DNA from: Clostridia bacterium
GTDB taxonomy: Bacteria > Bacillota > Clostridia > Peptostreptococcales > Acidaminobacteraceae
Direction: 5' to 3'
Length of the DNA stretch: 64,000 bases
Assembly: GCA_016937975.1 (NCBI GenBank)
Contig: JAFGVN010000052.1
Location: 47,188 to 111,187 of the forward strand
A program made the translations under genes and the position numbers. Within the stretch, counting starts at the first letter, position 1. Each line of letters begins with the position of its first letter. Positions 1 to 10,872 of the stretch are shown here, piece after piece. The notes beneath the pieces are model-generated. The model saw only the letters and a program-made list of their open reading frames with translations, was not told the origin of the DNA and searched no databases.

Positions 1-22
1 TTGATTTTAACCGTTAAGAATT

Positions 23-53
23 GATAGAAAGCTTTTAGCTTTCTATCTTCTTT
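23..53. terminator. Hairpin terminator of an upstream gene outside the window
   Basis: GATAGAAAGCT-TTT-AGCTTTCTATC inverted repeat followed by a T-rich tract. Confidence 0.6.
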
Positions 54-240
54 TATGATGAAAATATTTGAAATAAAATCATCTCGATGTTAGAAAATGA
101 AATTCATAGGACAAGGAATCCATGGATTTTTAAAGATGTAAATTCTCTTTTCAAATCCATTGAAATCTATGATACTTCTTCATTTGACCCTACTTTTTAC
201 TATAAAGTATGATATAATAACATCAATGATAGGAGGCGGC

Positions 241-1635
241 ATGAAGAAGGAATATTATAGACAGTTACCTAAAGTAGATGAATTATTAGAAAATGATGTA
301 GTCCAGGTTTTGATTGAAACATACACACGTCGCTTAGTATTATTGATCATAAATGAAACTTTGGATCATATAAGAAAACAAATAGGACAATTACAAGAAA
401 ACGAAACCTTGGATATTCGTGTATCGTCTATTATACAACAGGTAGAGCAAGGTGTAAAAATGAGACATGCCTTTAAGTTAAGACGTGTAATCAATGGTAC
501 TGGCGTTGTGGTACACACCAATCTTGGGAGATCATCTTTGTCTCCAAGTATTGCAGAACATCTTGTTGAAGTTGCAATGCATTATTCTACCCTAGAATTT
601 AATATTGAAAATGGAAAACGTGGATCTAGATACAGTCACATAGAATCTATACTTTGTGAGTTGACAGGTGCTGAAGCTGCAATGGTTGTGAATAACAATG
701 CTGCTGCTGTTATGCTTGTTTTAAATACTATGGCTGCGGGAAAAGAAGTTATTGTATCACGAGGACAACTTGTTGAAATTGGAGGTTCTTTTAGAATCCC
801 AGAAGTCATGAAGTTAAGTGGTGCAAAGCTCGTTGAAGTTGGTGCTACAAACAAAACCCATCTAAGAGATTATGCTTCACACATTACAGAAGAAACGGCA
901 TTATTATTGAAAGTTCATACCAGTAATTTTAAGGTGCTTGGTTTTACCCAAGAAGTATCCTCTGCAGATTTATGTACTTTGGCACATGGTTTGGATTTGC
1001 CAGTTTATGATGATTTAGGTTCAGGGATGCTTATTGATTTATCAAAATACGGTTTGATGAAAGAACCTACGGTTCAAGAATGTATTGCAGACGGCATTGA
1101 TATTGTTACATTCAGTGGTGATAAGATGCTTGGTGGACCTCAAGCTGGGATTATCGTGGGTAAAAAAGAATACATTGAGAGAATGAAGAAAAATCAACTG
1201 ACAAGAGCTTTGCGTGTTGATAAAATGACTTTAACCGCACTTGAAGCTACTTTGAGATTTTACAGAGATGAATTACAGGCTTTAAAAGAAATTCCAACCC
1301 TTCATATGCTGACAAAATCTTATGAATCTATTTCAGAAGAGGCAGCTTTATTTACAACCAAATTAGGAATCTTAGACCAAATCAATTATCGTTTGGATGA
1401 TGAATATTCAGAAGTCGGTGGTGGTTCAATGCCCCTTGAAAAATTGCTTTCAAAGGTGTTTGTATTTAATCATCAGAAGATTTCAGCTGATGGTATCATT
1501 CGATATTTAAGAGCTTATAATCCACCAATTATAGGTCGTATCAAAGAAGAAGAAGTTCTTCTAGATTTCAGAACCTTAAACATAGAGGAACAACAAATTG
1601 TTTTAGAAGCAATTTTACTTTTAGACAAGCAATAG
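241..1635 (+). CDS. selA: L-seryl-tRNA(Sec) selenium transferase SelA
   Basis: Protein contains RRVINGTGVVVHTNLGRSSLS, NNNAAAVMLVLNT and FSGDKMLGGPQAGIIVG typical of SelA; RBS aggaggcggc before ATG 241 (ORF track starts early at 160). Confidence 0.96.
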   Translation: MKKEYYRQLPKVDELLENDVVQVLIETYTRRLVLLIINETLDHIRKQIGQLQENETLDIRVSSIIQQVEQGVKMRHAFKLRRVINGTGVVVHTNLGRSSLSPSIAEHLVEVAMHYSTLEFNIENGKRGSRYSHIESILCELTGAEAAMVVNNNAAAVMLVLNTMAAGKEVIVSRGQLVEIGGSFRIPEVMKLSGAKLVEVGATNKTHLRDYASHITEETALLLKVHTSNFKVLGFTQEVSSADLCTLAHGLDLPVYDDLGSGMLIDLSKYGLMKEPTVQECIADGIDIVTFSGDKMLGGPQAGIIVGKKEYIERMKKNQLTRALRVDKMTLTALEATLRFYRDELQALKEIPTLHMLTKSYESISEEAALFTTKLGILDQINYRLDDEYSEVGGGSMPLEKLLSKVFVFNHQKISADGIIRYLRAYNPPIIGRIKEEEVLLDFRTLNIEEQQIVLEAILLLDKQ

Positions 1636-1642
1636 GAGTTTT

Positions 1643-3529
1643 ATGAAGCATATTATTATTGGTACAGCAGGTCACATTGATCATGGTAAAACAACATTGA
1701 TTAAAGCATTGACCAATATCGAAACGGATCGCTTTGAAGAGGAGAAACGAAGAGGGATCACCATTGATATAGGATTTGCTTTCTTTGATTTGCCAAGTGG
1801 CAAACGAGCGGGTATTGTCGATGTACCTGGACATGAACGATTCATAAAAAATATGTTGGCAGGCGTCAGTGGCATTGACCTTGTGTTATTTGTCATTTCA
1901 GCAGAAGAAGGCGTCATGCCGCAAACCCAGGAGCATCTCGATATTTTAAATATTCTCGATGTTCAAAAGGGCATTGTTGTTTTAACAAAGAAAGATTTAG
2001 TAGATGAGGATTGGATTAAACTCATAAAAGAAGATTTGAAGAAAACATTTGAGGATACTTTCTTGGAAGATGCACCAATTGTAAGTGTCTCTTCAGTGAC
2101 AAAAGATGGATTTGATGAGTTAATCGATACGATTGAGAAAGTAACAGAAGAAGTGGATGTGAAATCTGTTTCTTCAGCTATGCGAATGCCAATCGATAGA
2201 GTTTTTACTTTACAAGGATTTGGAACAATTGTAACTGGAACTTTAGTAGAAGGAAAAGTGAATGAAGGAGAAACTCTAATATTATTTCCATCAATGAAAG
2301 AAGCTAAATTAAGATCCATTCAAGTACATAATCACAATGAAGTTTCTGCATATGCAGGGCAGAGAGTTGCAATTAATCTTACAGGAATTAAGAAAACCGA
2401 GATTCACCGTGGTGAAATATTGGCACATCCTGAATCGATGCAAGTGACAAGTATGCTTGATGTGAAACTAAAATTATTAAAACATTCAGAACGGACTTTG
2501 GCTAATTGGACAAGATTGAGATTATATCATGGCACAAAAGAAATTCTATGTCGACTGGTTTTATTGGACAAAGAATTTTTACAACCAGGTGAAGAATGTT
2601 TTGCCCAACTTAGGTTAGAAGAACCTACTGCATGTAAATATGGAGATCGTTTTGTCATAAGATTTTATTCCCCACTTGAAACAATTGGTGGAGGTGTCAT
2701 TTTAGATCCAAATGCTCATAAGCATAAGCGTTTCAAGGATGAAATTATTGATGAACTTCTCTATAAAGAAGCAGGTAACCCTAGTGAAATCATTGAAAAT
2801 TTAATCTTAAAACATAGCCATTCTTTCTTGAATTTAGAGGAGTATGTTAAACTTTCAGGTTTGCCGATAGAAGAAATTAAAGAACATTTAATACAATTAA
2901 AAGCCGATGAGATTATTTTGGAGTTGTCAAAAAATGTTTTTATTCATAAGGGTTTTATTATTGAAAAATCTGAAGAATTGATTAAAATGGTGAATGCATA
3001 TCACGAAAAATACCCAATGCGTCTAGGGTTGTTGAAAGAGGAAGTTCGTACAAAAGTTTTTCCTGATTTAAAACCAAAGGTCTTTGATGAGGTGCTTCAG
3101 CTTTTTACAGATGTTATTCGTGTAGAAGGAAAATATATGAGTTACAAAGATTTTGAAATCATTTATACAAGTGAGCAACAAGCATTAATTCATCAAATTA
3201 TGGATCATTTAGACAAAGAGGCATTTAAACCAACTAGTATGCCAGAATTGTTGGAAGCTTATAAACAAAAGCATATCAGAGATCTGATTAATAATTTAGT
3301 CGATACAAATCAATTGGTAAAGATTAATGATCAAATATATTTAACACAAATGATGTATGAAAAAGCAAAGGATTTGTTGAAAAATGAATTCACTGAAAAA
3401 GGTCAGTTGTCATTAGGGGAATGTAAGGATATCTTGGATACTTCAAGAAAATACATCGTCCCTATTATGGAACACTTTGATAACAGAGGATTTACAAAAC
3501 GTGTTGGAGATCAGCGAATGTTACGTTAG
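1643..3529 (+). CDS. selB: Selenocysteine-specific translation elongation factor SelB
   Basis: [24 protein letters not shown] GTPase start, [13 protein letters not shown], long C-terminal winged-helix region; directly after selA. Confidence 0.96.
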   Translation: MKHIIIGTAGHIDHGKTTLIKALTNIETDRFEEEKRRGITIDIGFAFFDLPSGKRAGIVDVPGHERFIKNMLAGVSGIDLVLFVISAEEGVMPQTQEHLDILNILDVQKGIVVLTKKDLVDEDWIKLIKEDLKKTFEDTFLEDAPIVSVSSVTKDGFDELIDTIEKVTEEVDVKSVSSAMRMPIDRVFTLQGFGTIVTGTLVEGKVNEGETLILFPSMKEAKLRSIQVHNHNEVSAYAGQRVAINLTGIKKTEIHRGEILAHPESMQVTSMLDVKLKLLKHSERTLANWTRLRLYHGTKEILCRLVLLDKEFLQPGEECFAQLRLEEPTACKYGDRFVIRFYSPLETIGGGVILDPNAHKHKRFKDEIIDELLYKEAGNPSEIIENLILKHSHSFLNLEEYVKLSGLPIEEIKEHLIQLKADEIILELSKNVFIHKGFIIEKSEELIKMVNAYHEKYPMRLGLLKEEVRTKVFPDLKPKVFDEVLQLFTDVIRVEGKYMSYKDFEIIYTSEQQALIHQIMDHLDKEAFKPTSMPELLEAYKQKHIRDLINNLVDTNQLVKINDQIYLTQMMYEKAKDLLKNEFTEKGQLSLGECKDILDTSRKYIVPIMEHFDNRGFTKRVGDQRMLR

Positions 3530-3603
3530 TTAGACTTGATTATAGCACAGATTTTATTTATGATGTATGTAGGGGAAATTAATTTAGAATTACGAGGTGG
3601 AAT

Positions 3604-4290
3604 ATGCTTAAGAAACTACTTGTTGTAGATGATGAACCTGTTTTGTTGAAGGGATTAAAATATACATTAGAGCAAGAAAACTATAGTATTGATACAGCTG
3701 TAGATGGAGAAGAAGCTTATAAAAAAGCGATTAGTGGTGATTATGATTTAATTGTATTGGATTTAATGTTGCCAAAGATGAATGGTCTTGAAGTCTGTGA
3801 GAAAATCAGAGAACAATCAATGGTACCAATTATAATTTTAACTGCTAAAGGTGAGGACTCTTCAAAGGTTCTTGGTTTAGAGTATGGTGCAGATGACTAT
3901 TTAACTAAACCTTTTAATGTATTGGAATTAAAAGCAAGAATCAGAGCTATTTTTAGAAGAGTAAATGTTGATCATCAAAAACAACACTCTAATATCATTG
4001 AAGTTTCTGGTTTTACAATTAACACTTTAGGTCGAAAAATTGATATTAACGGTGAAAGTATTGCCTTAACAGCGAAAGAATTCGATTTATTGTTGTTGTT
4101 GGTTACCAATAAGGAAAAAATCTACTCAAGAGAAGAATTGCTAGAGATTATCTGGGGCTATGAATATTTTGGTGATGTAAGGACAGTGGATGTTCATATT
4201 CGTCGATTAAGAGAAAAAATCGAAGAGAATTCAAGTGAACCAAGATATATCATGACCAAATGGGGAGTGGGTTATTATTTTAAAGACTAA
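3604..4290 (+). CDS. OmpR/PhoB-family response regulator
   Basis: Receiver domain (VVDDEPVLLKG, DLIVLDLMLPKMNG, KPFNVLEL) plus winged-helix DNA-binding domain (RTVDVHIRRLREKIE). Confidence 0.93.
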   Translation: MLKKLLVVDDEPVLLKGLKYTLEQENYSIDTAVDGEEAYKKAISGDYDLIVLDLMLPKMNGLEVCEKIREQSMVPIIILTAKGEDSSKVLGLEYGADDYLTKPFNVLELKARIRAIFRRVNVDHQKQHSNIIEVSGFTINTLGRKIDINGESIALTAKEFDLLLLLVTNKEKIYSREELLEIIWGYEYFGDVRTVDVHIRRLREKIEENSSEPRYIMTKWGVGYYFKD

Positions 4291-4333
4291 TAGAAGATTT
4301 TTAAGTATAAGGTGGAAACTTGTTTTCACCTAT

Positions 4334-5707
4334 TTGCTTTTAATTATGCTTACATTGGTATTGATGTTAAGCTTTGTCATGTCTTCACTGGAAGTGAATC
4401 AAATAGAAGATAGAAAGAATTTTCTATACACCCAGGCGAATATTATTTCCAATCAAATGATTACAGAATTTGAAAACTTGTCTTTACCAAATACAAGGGA
4501 ATATTATTACAATATTGTGAGTGACTTCTCAAAGGAAATCAACAGCCGTGTTATGGTTTTTGATCGTCATGGGTCGGTGCTTATTGATGCTTATAAGGAA
4601 TATACAGAACAAGATTCTATTTCCAATAAGGAGATTGATCAAGCTTTTAAAGGAGAGCCTGCATCAAGTATTTATGATTCGCCATCATTTGGAAGAATCA
4701 TGTATGTTGCTGTACCCGTTGAAAGTGACGGGGCCATTGTAGGTGCTATTCTACTAACTTCTTCTTTAGAGGATATTTACACCAGTCAGGATACTCTTTT
4801 AAGAAATTTGTTTTTACTGGCTTTAGTATGTATAGGCTTCACAGGTGCAACTAGTTTTATTTTTGTTGAAATCTTGTCGAGTCCAATAGAAAAACTTACG
4901 GAAACTGTAAATCGAGTTGCCTTTGGGAAACATGATGAAAGAATACGTCTTGAAGGTAGTGATGAGATTAAAGTGTTGAGCAACTCATTTAATTCAATGA
5001 TGGTTCGTCTTGATCAAGTAGACAATCAAAGAAAACAATTTGTTGCCAATGTTTCCCATGAACTTAGAACACCTCTTACAAGTATAAAAATTCTTTCCAG
5101 TTCATTGATTACAGATGAAAGTACAGATCCAGGCATTTATAAGGAATTCTTAAAAGACATTGATATGGAAGTCGATCGTTTAAATGGGATAATCAATAGT
5201 TTATTGTATCTTGTTGATCTGGAGAAAAAGGAACTTGAATTGAATTACACAAATTCAACTTTAAATTCTTTGATTCCAAAAGTTATTCAAATGCTTGTAC
5301 CTCTTGCGAATCAAAAGAATATTAAAGTGGACTTTCAAGCAGATGAAAAGGTATGGGCAACTTTTGATAGAGAGAAGATTCATCAGTGTCTTTCCAATTT
5401 AATTGCAAATGCCATTAAATATAATGAACCTGGTGGCCATGTTATTGTGAGATTGATTAATCGAAGAAACACTTTTGCTATTCGTGTCATTGATGATGGC
5501 ATTGGCATTAAAGAAGAAGAATTACCATTTATTTTTGATCGTTTTTATCGTGCTGATAAGGCGAGAAATAGGAAAACAGGTGGTACGGGACTAGGTTTAT
5601 CCATAGTGCAGCAAATTATACAGTTGCATCAAGGAGATATTCGGGTGGAAAGCACTATAAATCAAGGCACTTCCATTGAAATCGAAATACCAAAAGGCTT
5701 GGCATAG
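4334..5707 (+). CDS. Sensor histidine kinase (HAMP, HisKA, HATPase)
   Basis: FVANVSHELRTPLTSIK, NAIKYNEPGG, GTGLGLSIVQQI; N-terminus probably extends upstream of the track start. Confidence 0.93.
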   Translation: MLLIMLTLVLMLSFVMSSLEVNQIEDRKNFLYTQANIISNQMITEFENLSLPNTREYYYNIVSDFSKEINSRVMVFDRHGSVLIDAYKEYTEQDSISNKEIDQAFKGEPASSIYDSPSFGRIMYVAVPVESDGAIVGAILLTSSLEDIYTSQDTLLRNLFLLALVCIGFTGATSFIFVEILSSPIEKLTETVNRVAFGKHDERIRLEGSDEIKVLSNSFNSMMVRLDQVDNQRKQFVANVSHELRTPLTSIKILSSSLITDESTDPGIYKEFLKDIDMEVDRLNGIINSLLYLVDLEKKELELNYTNSTLNSLIPKVIQMLVPLANQKNIKVDFQADEKVWATFDREKIHQCLSNLIANAIKYNEPGGHVIVRLINRRNTFAIRVIDDGIGIKEEELPFIFDRFYRADKARNRKTGGTGLGLSIVQQIIQLHQGDIRVESTINQGTSIEIEIPKGLA

Positions 5708-5715
5708 GAGGTAAA

Positions 5716-6588
5716 ATGAAAAGAAATCTTTTAGTTTTTTTTATCATCTTGTTGTTGGGTATTGCATATTTCTTTATTTCAGGGAATGGTATAACATATG
5801 AAATATCAAGTGATATAACGGATATTTCTCCTTATTCCAAAGATTATACAAGATTAACAAAATTATATTTTATTGAGAACAATGAATTGGTTAGCGAATC
5901 GAGAACCATAACTGTAAAGCGGTTAGATGTAGAATATGCTGCAGTTAAAGCATTAAAAACCGGTTCTAAATTAGAAACACAAGAATCACCAATAGGTAGT
6001 GATGTTTCAATTATTTCTGTTATTACAACAGATCGGATTTGTTATGTGAATCTCGGTTCAGAATTTTTAACCGATGATGATCAAAAACTTTTTTTAAAAG
6101 TGATGGCCATTGTTAATACTGTAACTGAAATAGAGTCCATTGACTATGTTCAAGTTTTAGTAGACGGTAAGAAAATTACTTCAGCGAATGGCAGAATGAG
6201 TTCTCCAATGACAAAAAATACTTCTTATGTTCAAGAACAAGAACTACAGCATAAAGATATCGCCAAGAAATTTATGGACTATATCGCTCAAAACCGATAT
6301 GATTTGGCTTTTGACATGATTGACAGTGAAAGTAAAATGGAGATGACTTTTAGAGATTTTAAAGAATCAGCACTTCTTATTAACAATGATATAAAAGGTT
6401 ATACTCAGAGCTATGCATTTGCAAAAAGAGAGCAAGGTCGGTTTATCATTCAGGTAAAATACGTGTTAAGAGATACACCAGGTAATGATAATTTAGTGAT
6501 TGATCCAAATATGCGTGAAGAATTTTACTATTCTTGGCCAATGATAAAAGAAGATAATATTTGGAAAATTAAATACTATGATTTATAA
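5716..6588 (+). CDS. GerMN-domain protein, membrane/lipoprotein-like
   Basis: N-terminal hydrophobic segment and GerMN-like region (VEYAAVKALKTGS...CYVNLGSEF); cotranscribed with the two-component system. Confidence 0.7.
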   Translation: MKRNLLVFFIILLLGIAYFFISGNGITYEISSDITDISPYSKDYTRLTKLYFIENNELVSESRTITVKRLDVEYAAVKALKTGSKLETQESPIGSDVSIISVITTDRICYVNLGSEFLTDDDQKLFLKVMAIVNTVTEIESIDYVQVLVDGKKITSANGRMSSPMTKNTSYVQEQELQHKDIAKKFMDYIAQNRYDLAFDMIDSESKMEMTFRDFKESALLINNDIKGYTQSYAFAKREQGRFIIQVKYVLRDTPGNDNLVIDPNMREEFYYSWPMIKEDNIWKIKYYDL

Positions 6589-6589
6589 A

Positions 6590-6612
6590 GAAGAACTTCG
6601 GTTCTTTTTTAA
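6590..6612 (+). terminator. Rho-independent terminator
   Basis: AAGAAC-TTCG-GTTCTTTTTT. Confidence 0.75.
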
Positions 6613-6693
6613 TTGTTTAAAAGTTATAAAGTTTGATGATAGTTTACCTATAAAGTGTTATAATGTTATTAATAACTGAAGGAGGAATAGAAT

Positions 6694-6924
6694 ATGAAAG
6701 AAATTATTATGTTTACTACATCTACTTGACCGCATTGTGTACCTGCTAAGGAGTTCCTTAGAGCAAATGATATTGAATTTACAGAGTACAATGTTTCTGT
6801 CGATTTAGACGCAAGAAAATTAATGATGAAACATAAGATGATGGGTGTACCAGCATTTCTTATAGATGGTGAACCAGTAGTTGGTTTAAACAAAGAAAAA
6901 TTATTAGCAGCAAAAAATGGTTAA
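6694..6924 (+). CDS. Glutaredoxin-like selenoprotein (UGA at 6727-6729 read as Sec)
   Basis: RBS ggaggaatag; translation MKEIIMFTTSTU-PHC-VPAKEFLRANDIEFTEYNVSVDLDARKLMMKHKMMGVPAFLIDGEPVVGLNKEKLLAAKNG; UxxC replaces CxxC, GVPAFLIDGE is the thioredoxin-fold cis-Pro region; 6-bp SECIS-like stem CTAAGG-AGTT-CCTTAG 22 nt after the UGA. Confidence 0.93.
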
Positions 6925-6950
6925 AAAACAAGTCTAAGACTTGTTTTTTC
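6923..6950 (+). terminator. Rho-independent terminator
   Basis: AAAAAACAAGTCT-AAG-ACTTGTTTTTT. Confidence 0.8.
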
Positions 6951-7009
6951 TATCATTAACATTAGAATGATATTATCAAATATAATCTCAAGTTATATGG
7001 AGGAATATA

Positions 7010-7891
7010 ATGGATAGAAAATCCTATTTAAAGGGATTAATATATGGTGGTTCTGCATTTGTTCTATGGGGTTTGTTACCTTTGTATTGGAAATTAGTCA
7101 AAGCATTAACGCCATATCAAGTCTTTTCCCATCGTGTTATGTGGTCCTTTGTCTTCATTATTGTTATTTTAAGGTTTAAAAATAGTTTGAAGACCTTTTT
7201 AAAGGCTGCGATTCGAATAGAGACATGGAAAGCAAATTTTCTTCCGGCACTTTTTATTTCAATCAACTGGTTGACTTACATATGGGCAGTAAATAATGAT
7301 TTCGTTATAGAAGCGAGTTTAGGATATTATTTAAATCCATTGGTATTAACTTTGTTTGGAAGTTTATACTTTCATGAAAAATTGGACCGTTATCAGAAAA
7401 TTGGTATAAGATTGGCATGCCTTGGCGTATTGATCAAAACTCTTTCGTATGGACAAGTACCTTACATAGCTTTAATTCTTGCCATTTCATTTGCTATTTA
7501 TGGTTTGCTTAAAAAGAAATCCACCTATAGTTCTTTAATGGGATTAGGTTATGAGACTTTACTGGTCAGTATCCCTGCAATAATCTACTTAGTTTTTCAA
7601 GAAGGACAACATGAAGGTCTTATTGGTAATTTACCTGTGAGTTTTCTTTTGCTGATTTCTATCAGTGGTATTGTAACTGCATTACCATTATTGTTATATG
7701 CCGAAGGTACAAAAAGATTGCCTCTAACGGTTGTCGGTTTTCTGCAATACATTGCACCAACAATTTCATTGTTTTTAGGTATTGTTGTTTTTAAAGAACC
7801 CTTTGAAGTGAATCAAATAGGACCTTTTATTCTTATATGGGTTGGTTTGATTTTCTTTACAGCTTCGCAGATTAAACTCTTAAAAAAATAG
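7010..7891 (+). CDS. rarD: RarD-type EamA-family transporter
   Basis: KGLIYGGSAFVLWGLLPLYWKLVKALTPYQVFSHRVMWSF motif and about ten TM segments. Confidence 0.88.
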   Translation: MDRKSYLKGLIYGGSAFVLWGLLPLYWKLVKALTPYQVFSHRVMWSFVFIIVILRFKNSLKTFLKAAIRIETWKANFLPALFISINWLTYIWAVNNDFVIEASLGYYLNPLVLTLFGSLYFHEKLDRYQKIGIRLACLGVLIKTLSYGQVPYIALILAISFAIYGLLKKKSTYSSLMGLGYETLLVSIPAIIYLVFQEGQHEGLIGNLPVSFLLLISISGIVTALPLLLYAEGTKRLPLTVVGFLQYIAPTISLFLGIVVFKEPFEVNQIGPFILIWVGLIFFTASQIKLLKK

Positions 7892-8061
7892 GAAAGCGAT
7901 TTCCTGAAACGGTTGAAAATACTGGCTTTGTTCAACTTTTTTTGTAAGGCTTATGAAAAAAATGCCTAGTTTGAATATTCAGACAATTTATATTGACTTT
8001 CTTTTTAAACCTCTCTATAATTCATCTTAATACATTAATAATTTTGAGACGAGGTGATATT

Positions 8062-8205
8062 ATGGAAGGCATGAGAGGTAGAAAAAACAAGGAAAGAAAA
8101 CTAACTCAACAAGATTTTAGTATGAAAAATGGTAAATTTCTTGAGTCTGAGATTATTCATGATAAAACAATGAATTTCTTAGGGAATATTTTCAAAAATG
8201 ACTAA
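8062..8205 (+). CDS. Small hypothetical protein (47 aa)
   Basis: ATG 8062 preceded by gacgaggtgatatt; followed by terminator hairpin AACCACGATACCTTGTGGTTTTTTT. Confidence 0.5.
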   Translation: MEGMRGRKNKERKLTQQDFSMKNGKFLESEIIHDKTMNFLGNIFKND

Positions 8206-8258
8206 ACCACGATACCTTGTGGTTTTTTTATGTTTTCTTGGTGTACCCTTATAGAAAA

Positions 8259-8286
8259 AAGGCTCCGGTTTTCCGGAGCTATTTTA
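8259..8286. terminator. Bidirectional terminator
   Basis: AAAAAAGGCTCCGG-TTTT-CCGGAGCTATTTT. Confidence 0.75.
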
Positions 8287-8290
8287 ATTT

Positions 8291-10288
8291 TTATCCACGT
8301 ACTTTTTTTAAAATGGTTGGTAATAAAGTTAAACTCATATAAACGGCAACAATCATTGAAACCCACATCAAAGATGAAATGTGTTGGTGAATACGTAAAG
8401 GAGATAACCATAGCGCTGTCATACCTAGAGATAATCCAAATGCATTTGCAATAATAGGACGAGATGTGTATTTGAATGCTTCCTCAATAGGTGCTTCATG
8501 ATGGTTATCATTGAAGTGTTTATAAACTGACATGTAATGAATGGCATAATCTACACCAATACCTAAAGTAATACTAAAGATTGTACAGGTCATTAAATTA
8601 AGTGAAATACCAGTTAATCCTAAGAAGCCGTATAAAATAATAGAAGTCAGCATAATTGGCAATGCGGCAATCATCGTTAATTTAAAAGATTTCAACGTCA
8701 TTAGCAACATGATAAGGATTAAAACCAAAGTGGTTAATATACTTAAAATTTGACCTTTTACGATATTCTCATTTAATTCGCGCATTAAGAACTGAACTCC
8801 AGTGATGTGCCCATTGGCATTCTCATTTGTAATGGTTTCTTCAATATGAGCAATCGTATCATTGTTTAAATCTTTTGGGAATACCATGAAGCGATAATAA
8901 AGTTGATCGTTCTTGATCTGAATAAAATCTTTTGCCAATGCCATTTGACTGAGATTAGGCTTACCATCAAAGGATATCATAGACAAAGGATTTGTCACTC
9001 TAGCCACATCATTAGAAGCTTCAAGTTTCATTAAAATAGTGTTTATTTCAGGGAGGTTCGTTGCAGCATCGCTTAAGTTAAAGTGACCTGTATAATAAAC
9101 AGGTACAGCACCACCGTTTACTTCTATTATTTTTTCAAAGTTCTTTTGTACAGGTGTATTTTCTTTAAAGAACAACAGTTGATTAAATTCAGTGTTAAGA
9201 TTCGGAATAAAAGTAATTGCAAATATAATGAGAGCAATGGCAATTAAGATACTTTTAGTCCCCCATAAGGACTTGATCCACAAATTACTTGTATGAGATT
9301 CCTTATGCTTTAAAGTAATATTTCCAGTGAAAATGACTGGTAAAACATACCATGTCACGACACCAGCTAAGAAAACCCCAATGGATGCAAAAATAGCGAG
9401 ATCCTGTATTGCAGAGGTTTGTATCATCAACAAGCCTAAAAAGCCTGCCACTGAAGTTGTCGTTGTGATGATCATTGGCATACCAACAATGGAAAGGGTA
9501 TGAATGAGATTATCCTTATGACTTAGATTATCTGCAAAGCCTTCTTCCAAATGTGTAATGAAATGAAGTCCATCAGCTGAACCGATTACAATTGCAAAGA
9601 TAGGGGCTAAGACAGTGATGATTGAGACTTCACCTCCAAACCAGCCGACTAGTCCCATTGTCCAAAGAGCAGCCAGACCTGCAGGCATAACTGATAATAA
9701 CGCAGCCTTTTTTGAAGATAATTGCGATCTAAAAGTTAAAAGTATGAAGAATAATGCAAGGGGTGGTATTTTCAACAGGACACCAGTGATCATATGGACT
9801 ATTTCGTATTGCATGTATGCATCACCACTGAAATAGGTTTCAAGGTTTTCCTCATCCAATTGATCCATTAAACCTTCAAAGTCAAATTTACTGCCTGTAT
9901 CTAAACGATAAATGACATATTGATCTTCACCATACTTTAAAATTGGTGAGATTGTTGAAACCTCATCAATATTATTTTGTGACATCATTTCCAATAAGTT
10001 TGTAGGAGAAACATAGGTAGTAAATTGATCTAGAATTTCATTTACCATAGGAATAATCTCATCAAGATTGTCTGCTTTGACCATTAATAGTGTTTGCTGA
10101 CTGCTACCGAATATTTCATCCATTTCATTCAGTTCATCTTGGTAAATTGAATCATTCATTTTAAAGATATCAAAATCTGCATTGATTTTGATTTGGAAAA
10201 TGCCTATCAATGCTGTAATATTCAAAATGACTAAGAGGGCAATTAATTTTTTCCGGTTTTTAATAATAAATTCAATGTAATTTTTCAT
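8291..10288 (-). CDS. RND-superfamily MMPL-type exporter
   Basis: About 12 TM segments in two repeats, with SADGLHFITHLEEGF and GVDYAIHYMSVY motifs typical of MMPL/HpnN-like RND proteins. Confidence 0.88.
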   Translation of the reverse strand: MKNYIEFIIKNRKKLIALLVILNITALIGIFQIKINADFDIFKMNDSIYQDELNEMDEIFGSSQQTLLMVKADNLDEIIPMVNEILDQFTTYVSPTNLLEMMSQNNIDEVSTISPILKYGEDQYVIYRLDTGSKFDFEGLMDQLDEENLETYFSGDAYMQYEIVHMITGVLLKIPPLALFFILLTFRSQLSSKKAALLSVMPAGLAALWTMGLVGWFGGEVSIITVLAPIFAIVIGSADGLHFITHLEEGFADNLSHKDNLIHTLSIVGMPMIITTTTSVAGFLGLLMIQTSAIQDLAIFASIGVFLAGVVTWYVLPVIFTGNITLKHKESHTSNLWIKSLWGTKSILIAIALIIFAITFIPNLNTEFNQLLFFKENTPVQKNFEKIIEVNGGAVPVYYTGHFNLSDAATNLPEINTILMKLEASNDVARVTNPLSMISFDGKPNLSQMALAKDFIQIKNDQLYYRFMVFPKDLNNDTIAHIEETITNENANGHITGVQFLMRELNENIVKGQILSILTTLVLILIMLLMTLKSFKLTMIAALPIMLTSIILYGFLGLTGISLNLMTCTIFSITLGIGVDYAIHYMSVYKHFNDNHHEAPIEEAFKYTSRPIIANAFGLSLGMTALWLSPLRIHQHISSLMWVSMIVAVYMSLTLLPTILKKVRG

Positions 10289-10859
10289 AACGAACTCCTT
10301 TTAAGATTAAATCCAATTTTTCAAATATAAAATCCTCTTCATTTGGCATTTTGAAAATACTCTTCTGTAATAATAAATCTGAAAATAGGCTAAGAATCAT
10401 TTTTTCACATGTTTCTTGGGTCTTCTGATCCAAGTGGTTTTCCAAATACCAATCGGTAACGACTTTGTGGATAATTGGTATTATTTTTTCCTTTAGGATC
10501 AGTAATACCTCTTTCATGACACGTTGATCAAATTGCATTTGCCGCAAGATAATGGTGATTGGCATATAATGCCTCTTTAAGAAATCTATTCGATTATTAA
10601 TAAATACCTTTAATTTTTCTTCTGCTGGTGCAATGTCATTCATGAGATAGTCAATTAAAGACTGACTTTCAGCTTTGAAACTTACTATTGTTTCTTTTAG
10701 AACTGCAAATAATAGATTTTCCTTGTTTTTATAATGTTTGAAGACTAACGCTTCAGAAACTCCTGCATCTTCAGCTATGCTTTTGGTTTTAGTTTGATCA
10801 TAGCCGTTTTCAAAGAATAATTTTTTTGCAGAAAGAAGTATTCTTTCTTTATTATCCAT
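10272..10859 (-). CDS. TetR/AcrR-family regulator
   Basis: N-terminal ERILLSAKKLFFENGYDQTKTKSIAEDAGVSEALVFKHYKNKENLL HTH. Confidence 0.93.
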   Translation of the reverse strand: MDNKERILLSAKKLFFENGYDQTKTKSIAEDAGVSEALVFKHYKNKENLLFAVLKETIVSFKAESQSLIDYLMNDIAPAEEKLKVFINNRIDFLKRHYMPITIILRQMQFDQRVMKEVLLILKEKIIPIIHKVVTDWYLENHLDQKTQETCEKMILSLFSDLLLQKSIFKMPNEEDFIFEKLDLILKGVRYEKLH

Positions 10860-10872
10860 AACACCTCCTAGG

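Noticed and set aside
636-854. Antisense ORFs inside selA, selB and similar genes (e.g. 636..854, 1681..1917, 1963..2319)
   Set aside because: Fully contained in well-recognised genes on the other strand, with no RBS or domain motifs.
6669-6893. Minus-strand ORF 6669..6893
   Set aside because: Antisense to the UGA-containing glutaredoxin-like gene, which has much better support.
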